The notes below the pieces were generated by a model. That model had not been told where the DNA came from, did not search any database, and was given only the letters and a program-made list of their open reading frames with translations. A stretch of 7,177 bases of DNA from assembly GCA_003476685.1 (NCBI GenBank), contig DMVN01000252.1, forward strand, positions 616-7,792, written 5' to 3'. The stretch is from Acidobacteriota bacterium (GTDB lineage: Bacteria; Acidobacteriota; Aminicenantia; Aminicenantales; Saccharicenantaceae). Position numbers and translations under genes: made by a program. This document shows, one piece after another, positions 1 to 6,139 of this stretch. How positions within the stretch are numbered: the first letter of the stretch is position 1; each line of letters starts with the position of its first letter.

Positions 1-38
1 CCTGGTCGATGAGACTGGGCTTCAAGTTCACCTTCTAA
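1..38 (+). CDS. C-terminal end of a probable outer-membrane beta-barrel protein (partial)
   Basis: Only the last 11 full codons and the TAA stop (36-38) are in the window, in the frame starting at base 3. They read WSMRLGFKFTF. The alternation of hydrophobic/aromatic and polar or charged residues, ending in a terminal Phe, is the pattern of the last strand of outer-membrane beta-barrels, whose C-terminal aromatic residue is recognised by the BAM insertion machinery. TonB-dependent receptors of Acidobacteriota-type bacteria often end this way, so that is the best guess. The strong terminator just downstream supports a real gene end here. With so few residues, the exact family cannot be settled; another barrel protein is equally possible. 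Confidence 0.6.
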   Translation, partial: WSMRLGFKFTF

Positions 39-60
39 GCTGAGTTAAGCAGACGTTCAA

Positions 61-95
61 GCCCGTCCCCGCCGGAAGGCGGGGGCGGGCTTTTT
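61..95 (+). terminator. Strong intrinsic (Rho-independent) terminator
   Basis: A 13-bp stem (61-73 with 78-90) is interrupted only by one U-G wobble (66 with 85). It is capped by the tetraloop GGAA, which fits the stable GNRA class, and is followed directly by five T, then A and four more T. It lies 22 bases after the stop codon of the plus-strand gene ending at 38, as expected for that transcript. The T-run occurs only on the plus side, so it should not act efficiently on the convergent minus-strand operon. Confidence 0.93.
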
Positions 96-459
96 ATTTT
101 TCCCAGAAATTATGCTTCATCAAGGTTTTTCAGTGGGTATTCTCCCAGGAGGTCCAGGCAGATTTCCTGATTACCTGTCCATGAATCTGGCGACCATGGA
201 TGGGGTGGTCCGGTGTCACAACGGGCCAGCAAAAGATTGCCTTCAAGAGATTATAAAGACTGCGACCAAGACTAAAATTGCCATAATTGTATCTTGAGCC
301 AGGCTCTACTCAGCAGTCCCGAAACCCGACTCTTGGAAATAAGGGCTGAACTGTGGTGCGAATTTGGGAGCCACTAAATTTTCTTTCAGATTGCCAGCCA
401 GCCTTAACAATCCGGCCTTGAAAGCTGCCGGGCATTTATCGGCCAGTAGGACCTGCAGA
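96..459. other. Gene-free stretch between convergent transcription units
   Basis: This stretch separates the terminator of the leftmost gene from the stop codon of the minus-strand operon. A plus-strand reading frame of 61 codons (112-297) has no ribosome binding site at a usable distance and no recognisable domain. A minus-strand frame continuing from 749 to 306 is an out-of-frame extension across the end of the sulfatase-like gene. I see no clear intrinsic terminator for the operon: the best minus-strand stem (CCGGC with GCCGG, about 413-433) lacks a T-run. No tRNA or insertion-sequence ends are evident. The stretch may be the 3' untranslated end of the operon or decayed sequence. Confidence 0.5.
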
Positions 460-2718
460 CTAATTGCCGCCCAGCTTCTTCTCCAGCCTTTCCAGTTCCC
501 GCCGGGCCAGCCGGATGGTTTCTTCCCGGTCGCCGCTGGAATTCTCCAGATATCTGCGGAAGTATTCCACAGCTTCCCTGGTCCGCCCGGCTTTCTCGTA
601 AGCCAAGGCCAGGTTGAAATAGCCTGACCTGGTGGGCATGATGGCCACCGCCTGCCGCAGGTAAAAGATGGCCTGTTCGTGGTCACCCAGGTAAGAATAA
701 GCCAGCCCGGTAAACTGGTATAAACTCTGGTCTTCGGGAAAATCTTCAATCAGCCGCTTATAAATCTCTATGGCTTCAGCTAATTTCCCGGCCGAAGCCA
801 GGCTGGCAGCCAGGCTGGTTCTAAGGGATTTGCTTTCAGGCTCCACTTCCAGCGCTCGCCGATAGAGGGTCCAGGCTTCTTCTTTCCGTCCGGCAGCATC
901 CAGTATCCCGGCGCTAACGGTCAGAGCTTCCAGGTTGCGGGGATTCAGCTCCAGGACTTTTCCCATGGTTCGGAGGGCCAGGAAGTATTTGCCGCTGACA
1001 GCATAAGTGTGACCCAGCCTGGTCAGGAGAATTTCTGAATCGGGAAGTCTGTCCAATCCCTGCTGCAAAACCTCTATGGCCCGGTCCATTTTTTTCTGCC
1101 CGGCCAGAGCCAGGGCCAGGTTGACATAGCTGGCCGGCGAGTCGGGAGCTTCTTCCAGTATCTTCCAGTAGGCCTGCTCGGCCAGGTCGTATTTTTCTTC
1201 GAACTCATAAGCTTGAGCCTGCTGGATCAATTTCAATAGTTCTATTTTTTCTTTGGGGTCAGGGTAGGTGGATTGTCCTCTGGCCGGGGCCAGGTTGAGG
1301 TAACCCAGGGAGCGCAGCCTTTCCAGGTCCTCAGGCCTGGTGGCTCCACCTGAGGCCGGAACAGCTTGACCCAGGAGCAAATTTTCCAGCTTCTGCCTGA
1401 GCTCGGCCGCCAGTTCCTGGTTGGTGGAGAATAGATTTCGCCTTTCCTCTGGGTCCGATTTCAGGTCAAAAAGCTCCGGGCGAGGGGACTGAATTAATTT
1501 CCACCGGCCGGAAATTATCCCTATCAACTCCGACCAGCCGAAATTCTCCCGGGGGTAGAAAGTTTCAATGACCGTGTCCCGGTCGTTCTTCTCCCGGCCC
1601 TGGAAAAACGTCTCCAGGCTCCGACCCTGCATCTGAGCCGCTTCTTCCTCCCCCCTAACCCAGGACAGTATGGTAGGAGCCAGGTCGGTCAGGCGCACCC
1701 TTTCCTCTACTACTGCCGGTCGAGTAAAGACCTTTTTACCCCAGAAAATCAGAGGCACCCGGACGGTCTCTTCGTAGAGAAAGATGCCGTGACCCAGTTC
1801 CACCCGGCTGCCCAGGCCTTCTCCGTGATCGCCGGCAACGATGATAACAGTCTTATCCAGCAGGCTTTTGTCTTCCAGGGCCTGGAGTATCCGGCCAACG
1901 TAGACATCCATATAAGCTATTTCACCGTCGTATGGACAGTCGCTAAATTCCTGGTCATAGGGAGCTGGCGGGTCGTAGGGCAGATGGGGGTCGTAATAGT
2001 GGACCCAGCAGAAAAACCTGTCCCGGTAATTATTTTCCAGCCAGCGGGCAAACCTGGAAAAGGTATCGCCGGCCCGGCGCTCGGCGTTCATAGTCTTAAA
2101 GGGCAGATCGGCCTGGAAGGTATCGTCATAGACTTCGAATCCCCGGTCCAGACCGAAGCGGGAATCGACGGAAAAAGAAGAGACAAAAGCCGCCGTGCGG
2201 TAACCCCTGTTTTTAAGGGTTTCAGTTACGGTCTTAATATCCGCCGGCAGGTAATGCCCATTATTCCTTACCTGGTGCCGGAATGGTTCCAGTCCGGTCA
2301 GGATGGTTGTATGAGAAGGCAAAGTCAGAGGAGCCGGACAGTAAGCCCGGGCAAAACGAATTCCTTCCCGGGCCAGGCGGTCAAGGTTGGGCGTTCTGGC
2401 TTCTTTATAGCCATAACAGCCCAGGTGGTCAGCCCTGGTGGTATCAAGAGTAATCAGCAGAATATTGGCTGACGAAACAGCTACCCGGTCGTAGATTGGC
2501 GCTTTCTGGCCTAAAAAATACCAGACTGCCACAAGACCCAGCGCCAGAAGCAGCCCACCGATTATGAAAAATTTACTCTTAAAGCCGCCCCGGCTCTTCC
2601 CAGATGACCCCATTCTATGGCGGGACCTGGCGGTTACTTCATTTCCCGCTATTTCAGCCGACAATTCTTCTGGAATTTCGGGTTGAATTAATTTTTTTTT
2701 CTTTTTTTTCTTTCCCAT
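460..2718 (-). CDS. Membrane-anchored sulfatase-like (alkaline phosphatase superfamily) enzyme with C-terminal TPR repeats
   Basis: This is a 752-residue protein. Residues 3-9 are seven lysines, followed by a polar linker and one membrane segment (about 51-70); the positive N-terminus predicts an inside anchor with the rest in the periplasm. Residues 84-445 form a sulfatase-type fold. Asp92 lies in LDTTRADHLGCYGY. The nucleophile segment is T132-L-P-S-H136 followed by ILTG. Further motifs are HYYDPHLPYDPP (240-251), D297-H298-G-E with H310, and a distal block RWKLIQSP...LFDLKSDPEE. Metal-ligand motifs are present, so the enzyme looks active, but Thr132 occupies the position of the formylglycine Cys of true sulfatases. 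A LRSLGYL linker (468-473) leads into about six or seven TPRs (496-725). It is the last gene of the three-gene minus-strand set. The start is preceded only by a weak CAGG ribosome site about eight bases away. The substrate is unknown: a phosphodiesterase or transferase role is as likely as sulfate ester cleavage. Confidence 0.9.
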   Translation of the reverse strand: MGKKKKKKKLIQPEIPEELSAEIAGNEVTARSRHRMGSSGKSRGGFKSKFFIIGGLLLALGLVAVWYFLGQKAPIYDRVAVSSANILLITLDTTRADHLGCYGYKEARTPNLDRLAREGIRFARAYCPAPLTLPSHTTILTGLEPFRHQVRNNGHYLPADIKTVTETLKNRGYRTAAFVSSFSVDSRFGLDRGFEVYDDTFQADLPFKTMNAERRAGDTFSRFARWLENNYRDRFFCWVHYYDPHLPYDPPAPYDQEFSDCPYDGEIAYMDVYVGRILQALEDKSLLDKTVIIVAGDHGEGLGSRVELGHGIFLYEETVRVPLIFWGKKVFTRPAVVEERVRLTDLAPTILSWVRGEEEAAQMQGRSLETFFQGREKNDRDTVIETFYPRENFGWSELIGIISGRWKLIQSPRPELFDLKSDPEERRNLFSTNQELAAELRQKLENLLLGQAVPASGGATRPEDLERLRSLGYLNLAPARGQSTYPDPKEKIELLKLIQQAQAYEFEEKYDLAEQAYWKILEEAPDSPASYVNLALALAGQKKMDRAIEVLQQGLDRLPDSEILLTRLGHTYAVSGKYFLALRTMGKVLELNPRNLEALTVSAGILDAAGRKEEAWTLYRRALEVEPESKSLRTSLAASLASAGKLAEAIEIYKRLIEDFPEDQSLYQFTGLAYSYLGDHEQAIFYLRQAVAIMPTRSGYFNLALAYEKAGRTREAVEYFRRYLENSSGDREETIRLARRELERLEKKLGGN

Positions 2719-2730
2719 TAGACCAGCCTG

Positions 2731-2754
2731 CCCTGAAAAGCCTCAGTTTCAGGG
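2731..2754 (-). promoter_or_regulatory. Hairpin in the leader just upstream of the sulfatase-like gene
   Basis: CCCTGAAA (2731-2738) and TTTCAGGG (2747-2754) are a perfect 8-bp inverted repeat with an 8-base loop. It ends 12 bases before the ATG at 2718. On the minus strand, the arm nearest the start contains AGGG, a possible but distant ribosome binding element, so folding could limit access to the start region. No T-run follows on the minus strand, so it is not a classical terminator. It could instead be an mRNA processing or stabilising structure between the second and third operon genes. Function is inference only. Confidence 0.45.
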
Positions 2755-2813
2755 TCTTTCCGCCGGATGGCTATACATATTCTTCCTGTTTCGGACGGAT
2801 AACTTCCCTGAAA
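2731..2813. repeat. Three copies of the 8-mer CCCTGAAA between two operon genes
   Basis: The 8-mer CCCTGAAA occurs at 2731-2738 and 2806-2813 in direct orientation, and inverted as TTTCAGGG at 2747-2754. All three lie within the 128-base gap between the stop at 2847 and the start at 2718. A second possible stem (GGACGG 2793-2798 with CCGTCC 2815-2820) lies beside the outer copy. The copies could pair alternatively in the mRNA or be a protein-binding site. Chance cannot be excluded for a short motif. Confidence 0.4.
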
Positions 2814-2846
2814 CCCGTCCCGGCCGAGTTCCCGGAACTTAAATCT

Positions 2847-3821
2847 TTATTTTTTTATGGCCTGCAAAATCTGCTGGACCATGGCCACCCGGGGGGAATC
2901 CTGGGGCTCCAGCTTCAGGAACTTTTCAAAATATTCAACAGCCGCAGCCATGTCATTCTTGTTCAGGGCCACGTAGCCAAGCTTTAAGTAAGGTTCCGGC
3001 CAGTCGGGCTTGATGCCAGAAGCCATCTTGAAATACCTCTCGGCTTCATCCAGTTTCTGGTTGGTGAAGAAAACTTCGCCCACGTTAAAAGCAACAACTT
3101 CGTCCTGTGGAGCAGTATCAACAGACTGTTTGAAATACTTGGCGGCTTCCTCCAGGTTGTCCTGCTTGAGGTAGACCAGACCGATGGCGGCCAGGGCCTT
3201 GGCGGTCATGTTGACCCCCATGGCCATATCGCCCTTGGCCTTTTCTATTACCTGGTTATAATACTCCAGGGCTTTATCAATCTCGCCCTTTTCCCGGTAA
3301 CAATCGCCTATGTTCAACAGGATCTGGTAGGCAGAAGGATTCTTTTCATAAAACTGCTCGAACATGGCCAGGGCCGTATCGTATTTGCCTTCCTGGAAAA
3401 ACTGGTTGCCCTGGTCCAGGAGTTCCAGCGAGGCCTGGTCCTGAATGATGGACATGCCGCCGCCAGCCTTCTGCAGCTTGATGGTAATTCTGGGATTCTT
3501 TTCCAGCTGGCTGACCGTTACTTCCTGGGCCATGGGAGCATAACCCTCGGCCGAAACCATCAGGCTCCAGCGTCCGGAACCCAGGCCGATAAAGGACCAT
3601 TCGCCCTTTTTATTGGTAGTGGCTTCGAGTTTCAGGCCGCCGCCCGCATCCTGGATGTAGGTTAAGACCAGCTTGGCCCCGACCACCGGTTTATCATTAT
3701 GGTCGAGCACCACTCCTCCCAGCCGTCCTACTCCCCGGCCCGCCTGGGCCAGGGCCAGAGACTGGGCCAGGAAGAAGACCAGGGCCAGGCTTACCAGATA
3801 ATGATAATGATTTTTTTTCAT
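2847..3821 (-). CDS. Exported carboxypeptidase-regulatory-like domain protein with TPR repeats
   Basis: The product has 324 residues when started at the ATG at 3821. That start is preferred over the in-frame ATG at 3833 because GGAGGT lies four bases before it, and the upstream start would put this ribosome site inside the gene. The N-terminus is a typical Sec signal peptide (positively charged MKKN, hydrophobic core about 9-24, A23-L-A25 cleavage site). There is no lipobox Cys, so a soluble periplasmic or secreted protein is expected. Residues about 33-117 form a carboxypeptidase-regulatory-like beta-sandwich (GGVVLDHNDKPVVGAKL, then GEWSFIGLGSGRWSLMVSAEGY). About five TPRs follow (131-307). 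No catalytic motif is visible; the beta domain and TPRs suggest binding or scaffolding. It sits between the GWxTD gene (46 bases upstream) and the sulfatase-like gene, so a role in the same envelope process is likely. Confidence 0.9.
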   Translation of the reverse strand: MKKNHYHYLVSLALVFFLAQSLALAQAGRGVGRLGGVVLDHNDKPVVGAKLVLTYIQDAGGGLKLEATTNKKGEWSFIGLGSGRWSLMVSAEGYAPMAQEVTVSQLEKNPRITIKLQKAGGGMSIIQDQASLELLDQGNQFFQEGKYDTALAMFEQFYEKNPSAYQILLNIGDCYREKGEIDKALEYYNQVIEKAKGDMAMGVNMTAKALAAIGLVYLKQDNLEEAAKYFKQSVDTAPQDEVVAFNVGEVFFTNQKLDEAERYFKMASGIKPDWPEPYLKLGYVALNKNDMAAAVEYFEKFLKLEPQDSPRVAMVQQILQAIKK

Positions 3822-3825
3822 TAAG

Positions 3826-3831
3826 ACCTCC
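3826..3831 (-). promoter_or_regulatory. Ribosome binding site that decides the start of the carboxypeptidase-regulatory-like/TPR gene
   Basis: On the minus strand GGAGGT is followed by CTTA and then ATG at 3821, a near-ideal Shine-Dalgarno sequence and spacing. It overlaps the alternative upstream ATG (3833) and codon 2 of that reading, which argues that the longer 328-residue reading is not the real one. Confidence 0.85.
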
Positions 3832-3867
3832 ATACCATAATTCTTAATCCAATCAGGATTGAATGGC

Positions 3868-5958
3868 TTATTTCTTTTTCTCTTTCAAAGCTTTCACCCG
3901 GGCCTTTATCTTATCCTGGTTGGGCTCAATCTGCAGGGACCTCTCCCAGGCATAAAGGGCTTCCTCCAGGTCTCCCAGCTGGTAATAACATTCGCCGATG
4001 GCGTTGAGTACGTTAATGTTGGTCCCGAAGTGCGCCAGATACTGCTTGAAATAATCGATGGCCTGCTGGTATTGCTGCTGGGCCTGGAAGGACTGGCCGA
4101 CTATTTCCAGAAAATCGTGCTGGCCCTGGTTGACAAAAGGCAGGGCAATGTTCAGAACTTCCTGGTATTGATTCTCGGAATAAAGCAGCCGGCAGTAATC
4201 CAGGGCCAGAGCCGGGTTGGCCGGGTCTTTTTTATGAGCGGTTTCCAGGTATCGCCTGGCCCGCGACGTATCTTTCTTGTTCCAGTACTGAAGCCCCAGC
4301 GCATGCTGAACCGAGGCTGAATTATCCCCGTCGACGGGCTGGGTCATGACCCAGGACCGGGGTAGAGAAGTTAGGTGACTGATAAAAAAGTTGGTCTTGT
4401 CCGCCAGCAGGACGTTGTTATTCCCGTCCTGCAAAGTTACCCTGAGGGTATAGTTGGCCGGGGTCCAGCCTTCCAGGATGAATTCTTCATAAAAGACATT
4501 GCCCTCGGGGTACTCGCTGAGCTTCTTGCTGAAAGCCTTAATGACTTCTCCGTTCTCCCGGACCACCTCATAATTCAGGCTACCCTGGTTCCGCAATTTG
4601 GGAGTTAACCCCCAGACCTGGAAGAAGGCATACATCCTGTCACCGAGGACAAAATCATTGCGGGGCGTCGGCATGAATTGCAGGTCGTTCAGCAGGAAAG
4701 CTTTATTCAGGCCGCGGTACTGGGAGCTGCGGCTCAGCCTGGTTGACAGCAGCACCGGGCTCATCTGTAGCTGCCGTTCGGGAATGTTGAGCGTGGTCTC
4801 CAGGGAAGTGAATTCCTTGGAAACGAAATTCTTGAAAAGAATGCTAAGCCGGTATTTTCCGGGAACCAGGGGAAACACATCCTGGAAGCTCATCTGGCGG
4901 TCCCGGATGCTGTTGACCTGGTCGCCCCTCAGATTCAGCGGTATTCTGCGGTCAAACTGATAAACCTGCTGGTTGTTGGTATCGGTGACGATGCCGTTGA
5001 TGACGATGGTCGTCTGGTAATTGTTGTCATTCTTTTCGAGCGACAGTTTCTTGGGCTCTATCAGATAATGAACGTAATAGATCCCGGCTGGTGACTGATA
5101 AACACTGACCAGGGCATCGCTGTCTATATAGTTAGCTGTGTATTCAACTTCAATTATGTCCTGGTAACGGAAAAGCTTTTCGGCATAGGTGCTGCGGACC
5201 TTGTAGGTCGGGGCTGACGGAATTTTCTGGTTGAGCAGGACATCAGAAGATATGGATGGCACCAGGTCGGTCAGCGGCTCCCCTTCTATCAGGCTCAGGG
5301 AAACCTTGGCCACGTTGGGCTCTATATCAGTAAGCTTGCCGAAGGCCTCGGCGTAACTGGTCATATCACCGCTGTAGTGGGGCATCAGCTTCATTGGCCC
5401 GTCTTTAATGGGCGAGTAAAGCTTATATTCACCCGTGCCGTCCGGCTTATAAAAAACCACGGAAAAAGCGTTGGGCAACCCGTACTCGGCCATTCCCTGG
5501 TAAAACCAGATAATGGTCGGATAAAGGTCATACAGGTTTTCATACTTTTCGGTGGCCTGGGGTTCTCCCAGCATGATGTAAATTTTTCCCATATCAGAAC
5601 GCCAGCCCGGGCCAGGAGACTCCTTGCCGAAATGCTGGTTGGCATACTGGAGACGGCGGTAATGTTCTTCCTTGAACTCATTCTCGGGGGTATTGGGGTT
5701 CGGGTCCCGCTGCTTCCAGAAGGCCTCGATAAAAATGTCCCGCTGTCGGTCATTTTCCAGTCTTAAAAAGACTTCTTTTTCCTTTTGGGAGATGATATAG
5801 ACCACCTCCTCTTCCAACCACTTGCGGTACTTATCAGGCAGAGCCCTGATCAATTCCTTCTGAGATTTCGGCCGGGACTGGCCGGAGGCGGTTAAGGCCG
5901 GAACCAGGCTGAGGCTGAAGATAAACAGGGAGACTATGACCACCAGTCTTTTTAACAT
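3868..5958 (-). CDS. Exported GWxTD-domain protein with C-terminal TPR repeats
   Basis: This is a 696-residue protein. An N-terminal signal peptide (MLKR, hydrophobic 5-22, cleavage near 24-26) predicts export; no lipobox Cys is present. Residues about 40-210 match the GWxTD domain, a family of unknown function: YRKWLEEEVVYIIS, then FWKQRDPNPNTPENEFKEEHYRR, then G118-W-R-S-D122 leading into MGKIYIMLGEP, and the IIWFY and AFSVVFY strands. The motif here reads GWRSD, so Thr is replaced by Ser. Residues about 215-530 are rich in predicted beta strands with no family I recognise, resembling two tandem beta-sandwich modules. Residues 547-680 hold about four TPRs, and the tail is lysine-rich. The start is supported by GGAG five bases upstream. 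It is the promoter-proximal gene of the three-gene minus-strand set, and all three members combine an extracytoplasmic domain with TPRs. No catalytic residues can be named. Confidence 0.92.
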   Translation of the reverse strand: MLKRLVVIVSLFIFSLSLVPALTASGQSRPKSQKELIRALPDKYRKWLEEEVVYIISQKEKEVFLRLENDRQRDIFIEAFWKQRDPNPNTPENEFKEEHYRRLQYANQHFGKESPGPGWRSDMGKIYIMLGEPQATEKYENLYDLYPTIIWFYQGMAEYGLPNAFSVVFYKPDGTGEYKLYSPIKDGPMKLMPHYSGDMTSYAEAFGKLTDIEPNVAKVSLSLIEGEPLTDLVPSISSDVLLNQKIPSAPTYKVRSTYAEKLFRYQDIIEVEYTANYIDSDALVSVYQSPAGIYYVHYLIEPKKLSLEKNDNNYQTTIVINGIVTDTNNQQVYQFDRRIPLNLRGDQVNSIRDRQMSFQDVFPLVPGKYRLSILFKNFVSKEFTSLETTLNIPERQLQMSPVLLSTRLSRSSQYRGLNKAFLLNDLQFMPTPRNDFVLGDRMYAFFQVWGLTPKLRNQGSLNYEVVRENGEVIKAFSKKLSEYPEGNVFYEEFILEGWTPANYTLRVTLQDGNNNVLLADKTNFFISHLTSLPRSWVMTQPVDGDNSASVQHALGLQYWNKKDTSRARRYLETAHKKDPANPALALDYCRLLYSENQYQEVLNIALPFVNQGQHDFLEIVGQSFQAQQQYQQAIDYFKQYLAHFGTNINVLNAIGECYYQLGDLEEALYAWERSLQIEPNQDKIKARVKALKEKKK

Positions 5959-5963
5959 CTTAA

Positions 5964-5967
5964 CTCC
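5964..5967 (-). promoter_or_regulatory. Ribosome binding site of the GWxTD gene
   Basis: GGAG on the minus strand is followed by TTAAG and the ATG at 5958, giving a five-base spacing. No other in-frame ATG upstream competes, and the signal peptide begins directly at this start. Confidence 0.75.
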
Positions 5968-5989
5968 ACTTTACTACCAGGAATTTTAT

Positions 5990-6016
5990 TCTATAATATA
6001 TAACCTTATCCTTCAA
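5990..6016 (-). promoter_or_regulatory. Candidate promoter of the three-gene minus-strand operon
   Basis: The very AT-rich segment 5990-6003 offers overlapping minus-strand -10-like hexamers (TATATT at 6000-5995, TATTAT at 5998-5993, TATAGA at 5995-5990). The only -35-like element is a poor TTGAAG (6016-6011), at a short 15-base spacing from TATAGA. Position, 30-50 bases before the GWxTD start, fits, but the -35 is weak, so an alternative sigma factor or an activator is possible. The same segment contains a perfect TATAAT (5992-5997) on the plus strand, with TTTACT 16 bases before it, so a second plus-strand promoter toward rpoD is conceivable. Confidence 0.35.
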
Positions 6017-6020
6017 GGTT
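6002..6020. repeat. Small inverted repeat in the divergent promoter region
   Basis: AACCTT (6002-6007) and AAGGTT (6015-6020) are a perfect 6-bp inverted repeat with a 7-base centre. It lies between the minus-strand -10-like segment and the plus-strand -35 at 6038. That placement would suit an operator acting on one or both divergent promoters, but the arms are short and no regulator can be named. Confidence 0.35.
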
Positions 6021-6037
6021 GGATGCATTAAAATCGC

Positions 6038-6070
6038 TTGACAAAGGAAAGCGAGCGGCTTATTTATATT
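6038..6070 (+). promoter_or_regulatory. Sigma-70-type promoter of rpoD
   Basis: A perfect -35 hexamer TTGACA (6038-6043) is followed after 17 bases by TATTTA (6061-6066). The better -10 match TATATT (6065-6070, five of six) would need a 21-base spacer, so which hexamer is used is uncertain. Transcription would start near 6073-6078, leaving a leader of about 65 bases before the ATG at 6140. If recognised by housekeeping sigma, rpoD would be transcribed by its own product. Confidence 0.6.
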
Positions 6071-6096
6071 AAGGAATTAAGACAGAAATAACTTCT

Positions 6097-6135
6097 CCCC
6101 CTCAGTCACCGGCTAAGGGTCGAGAATCTTAGGGG
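6097..6135 (+). promoter_or_regulatory. rpoD leader with ribosome binding site inside possible alternative stems
   Basis: AGGGG (6131-6135), four bases before the ATG at 6140, is the likely ribosome binding site. It can pair with CCCCT (6098-6102). An overlapping smaller stem CTAAG (6113-6117) with CTTAG (6128-6132) would also cover part of it. These mutually exclusive pairings could modulate translation, but both stems are only five base pairs long. Confidence 0.35.
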
Positions 6136-6139
6136 TTCC

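Noticed and set aside
243..284. Minus-strand 13-residue hydrophobic peptide (MAILVLVAVFIIS)
   Set aside because: It looks like a mini membrane peptide, but there is no ribosome binding site and it is too short to separate from chance.
112..297. Plus-strand 61-codon reading frame after the terminator
   Set aside because: No ribosome binding site at usable spacing before either ATG, no recognisable domain, and odd composition; best treated as chance.
306..749. Minus-strand frame of 147 codons overlapping the end of the sulfatase-like gene
   Set aside because: It is out of frame with a gene whose TPR pattern continues cleanly to its stop at 460; composition is not protein-like.
1789..2472. Long plus-strand frame (227 codons) antisense to the sulfatase domain
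   Set aside because: It lies opposite the conserved catalytic motifs of the minus-strand gene; it is a shadow created by codon bias, with no domain of its own.
2604..2987. Plus-strand frame spanning the gap between the second and third operon genes
   Set aside because: It overlaps coding sequence on both sides, has no ribosome site, and its residues mirror the antisense of real genes and the poly-A run.
3822..3833. Upstream in-frame ATG giving a 328-residue version of the carboxypeptidase-regulatory-like/TPR protein
   Set aside because: The GGAGGT ribosome site lies within this extension and is ideally spaced for the ATG at 3821; the signal peptide also starts naturally there.
3846..3860. 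AATCC-AATCA-GGATT inverted repeat between the first and second operon genes
   Set aside because: The arms are only five bases with no T-run or positional logic; it is expected by chance and too weak for a terminator.
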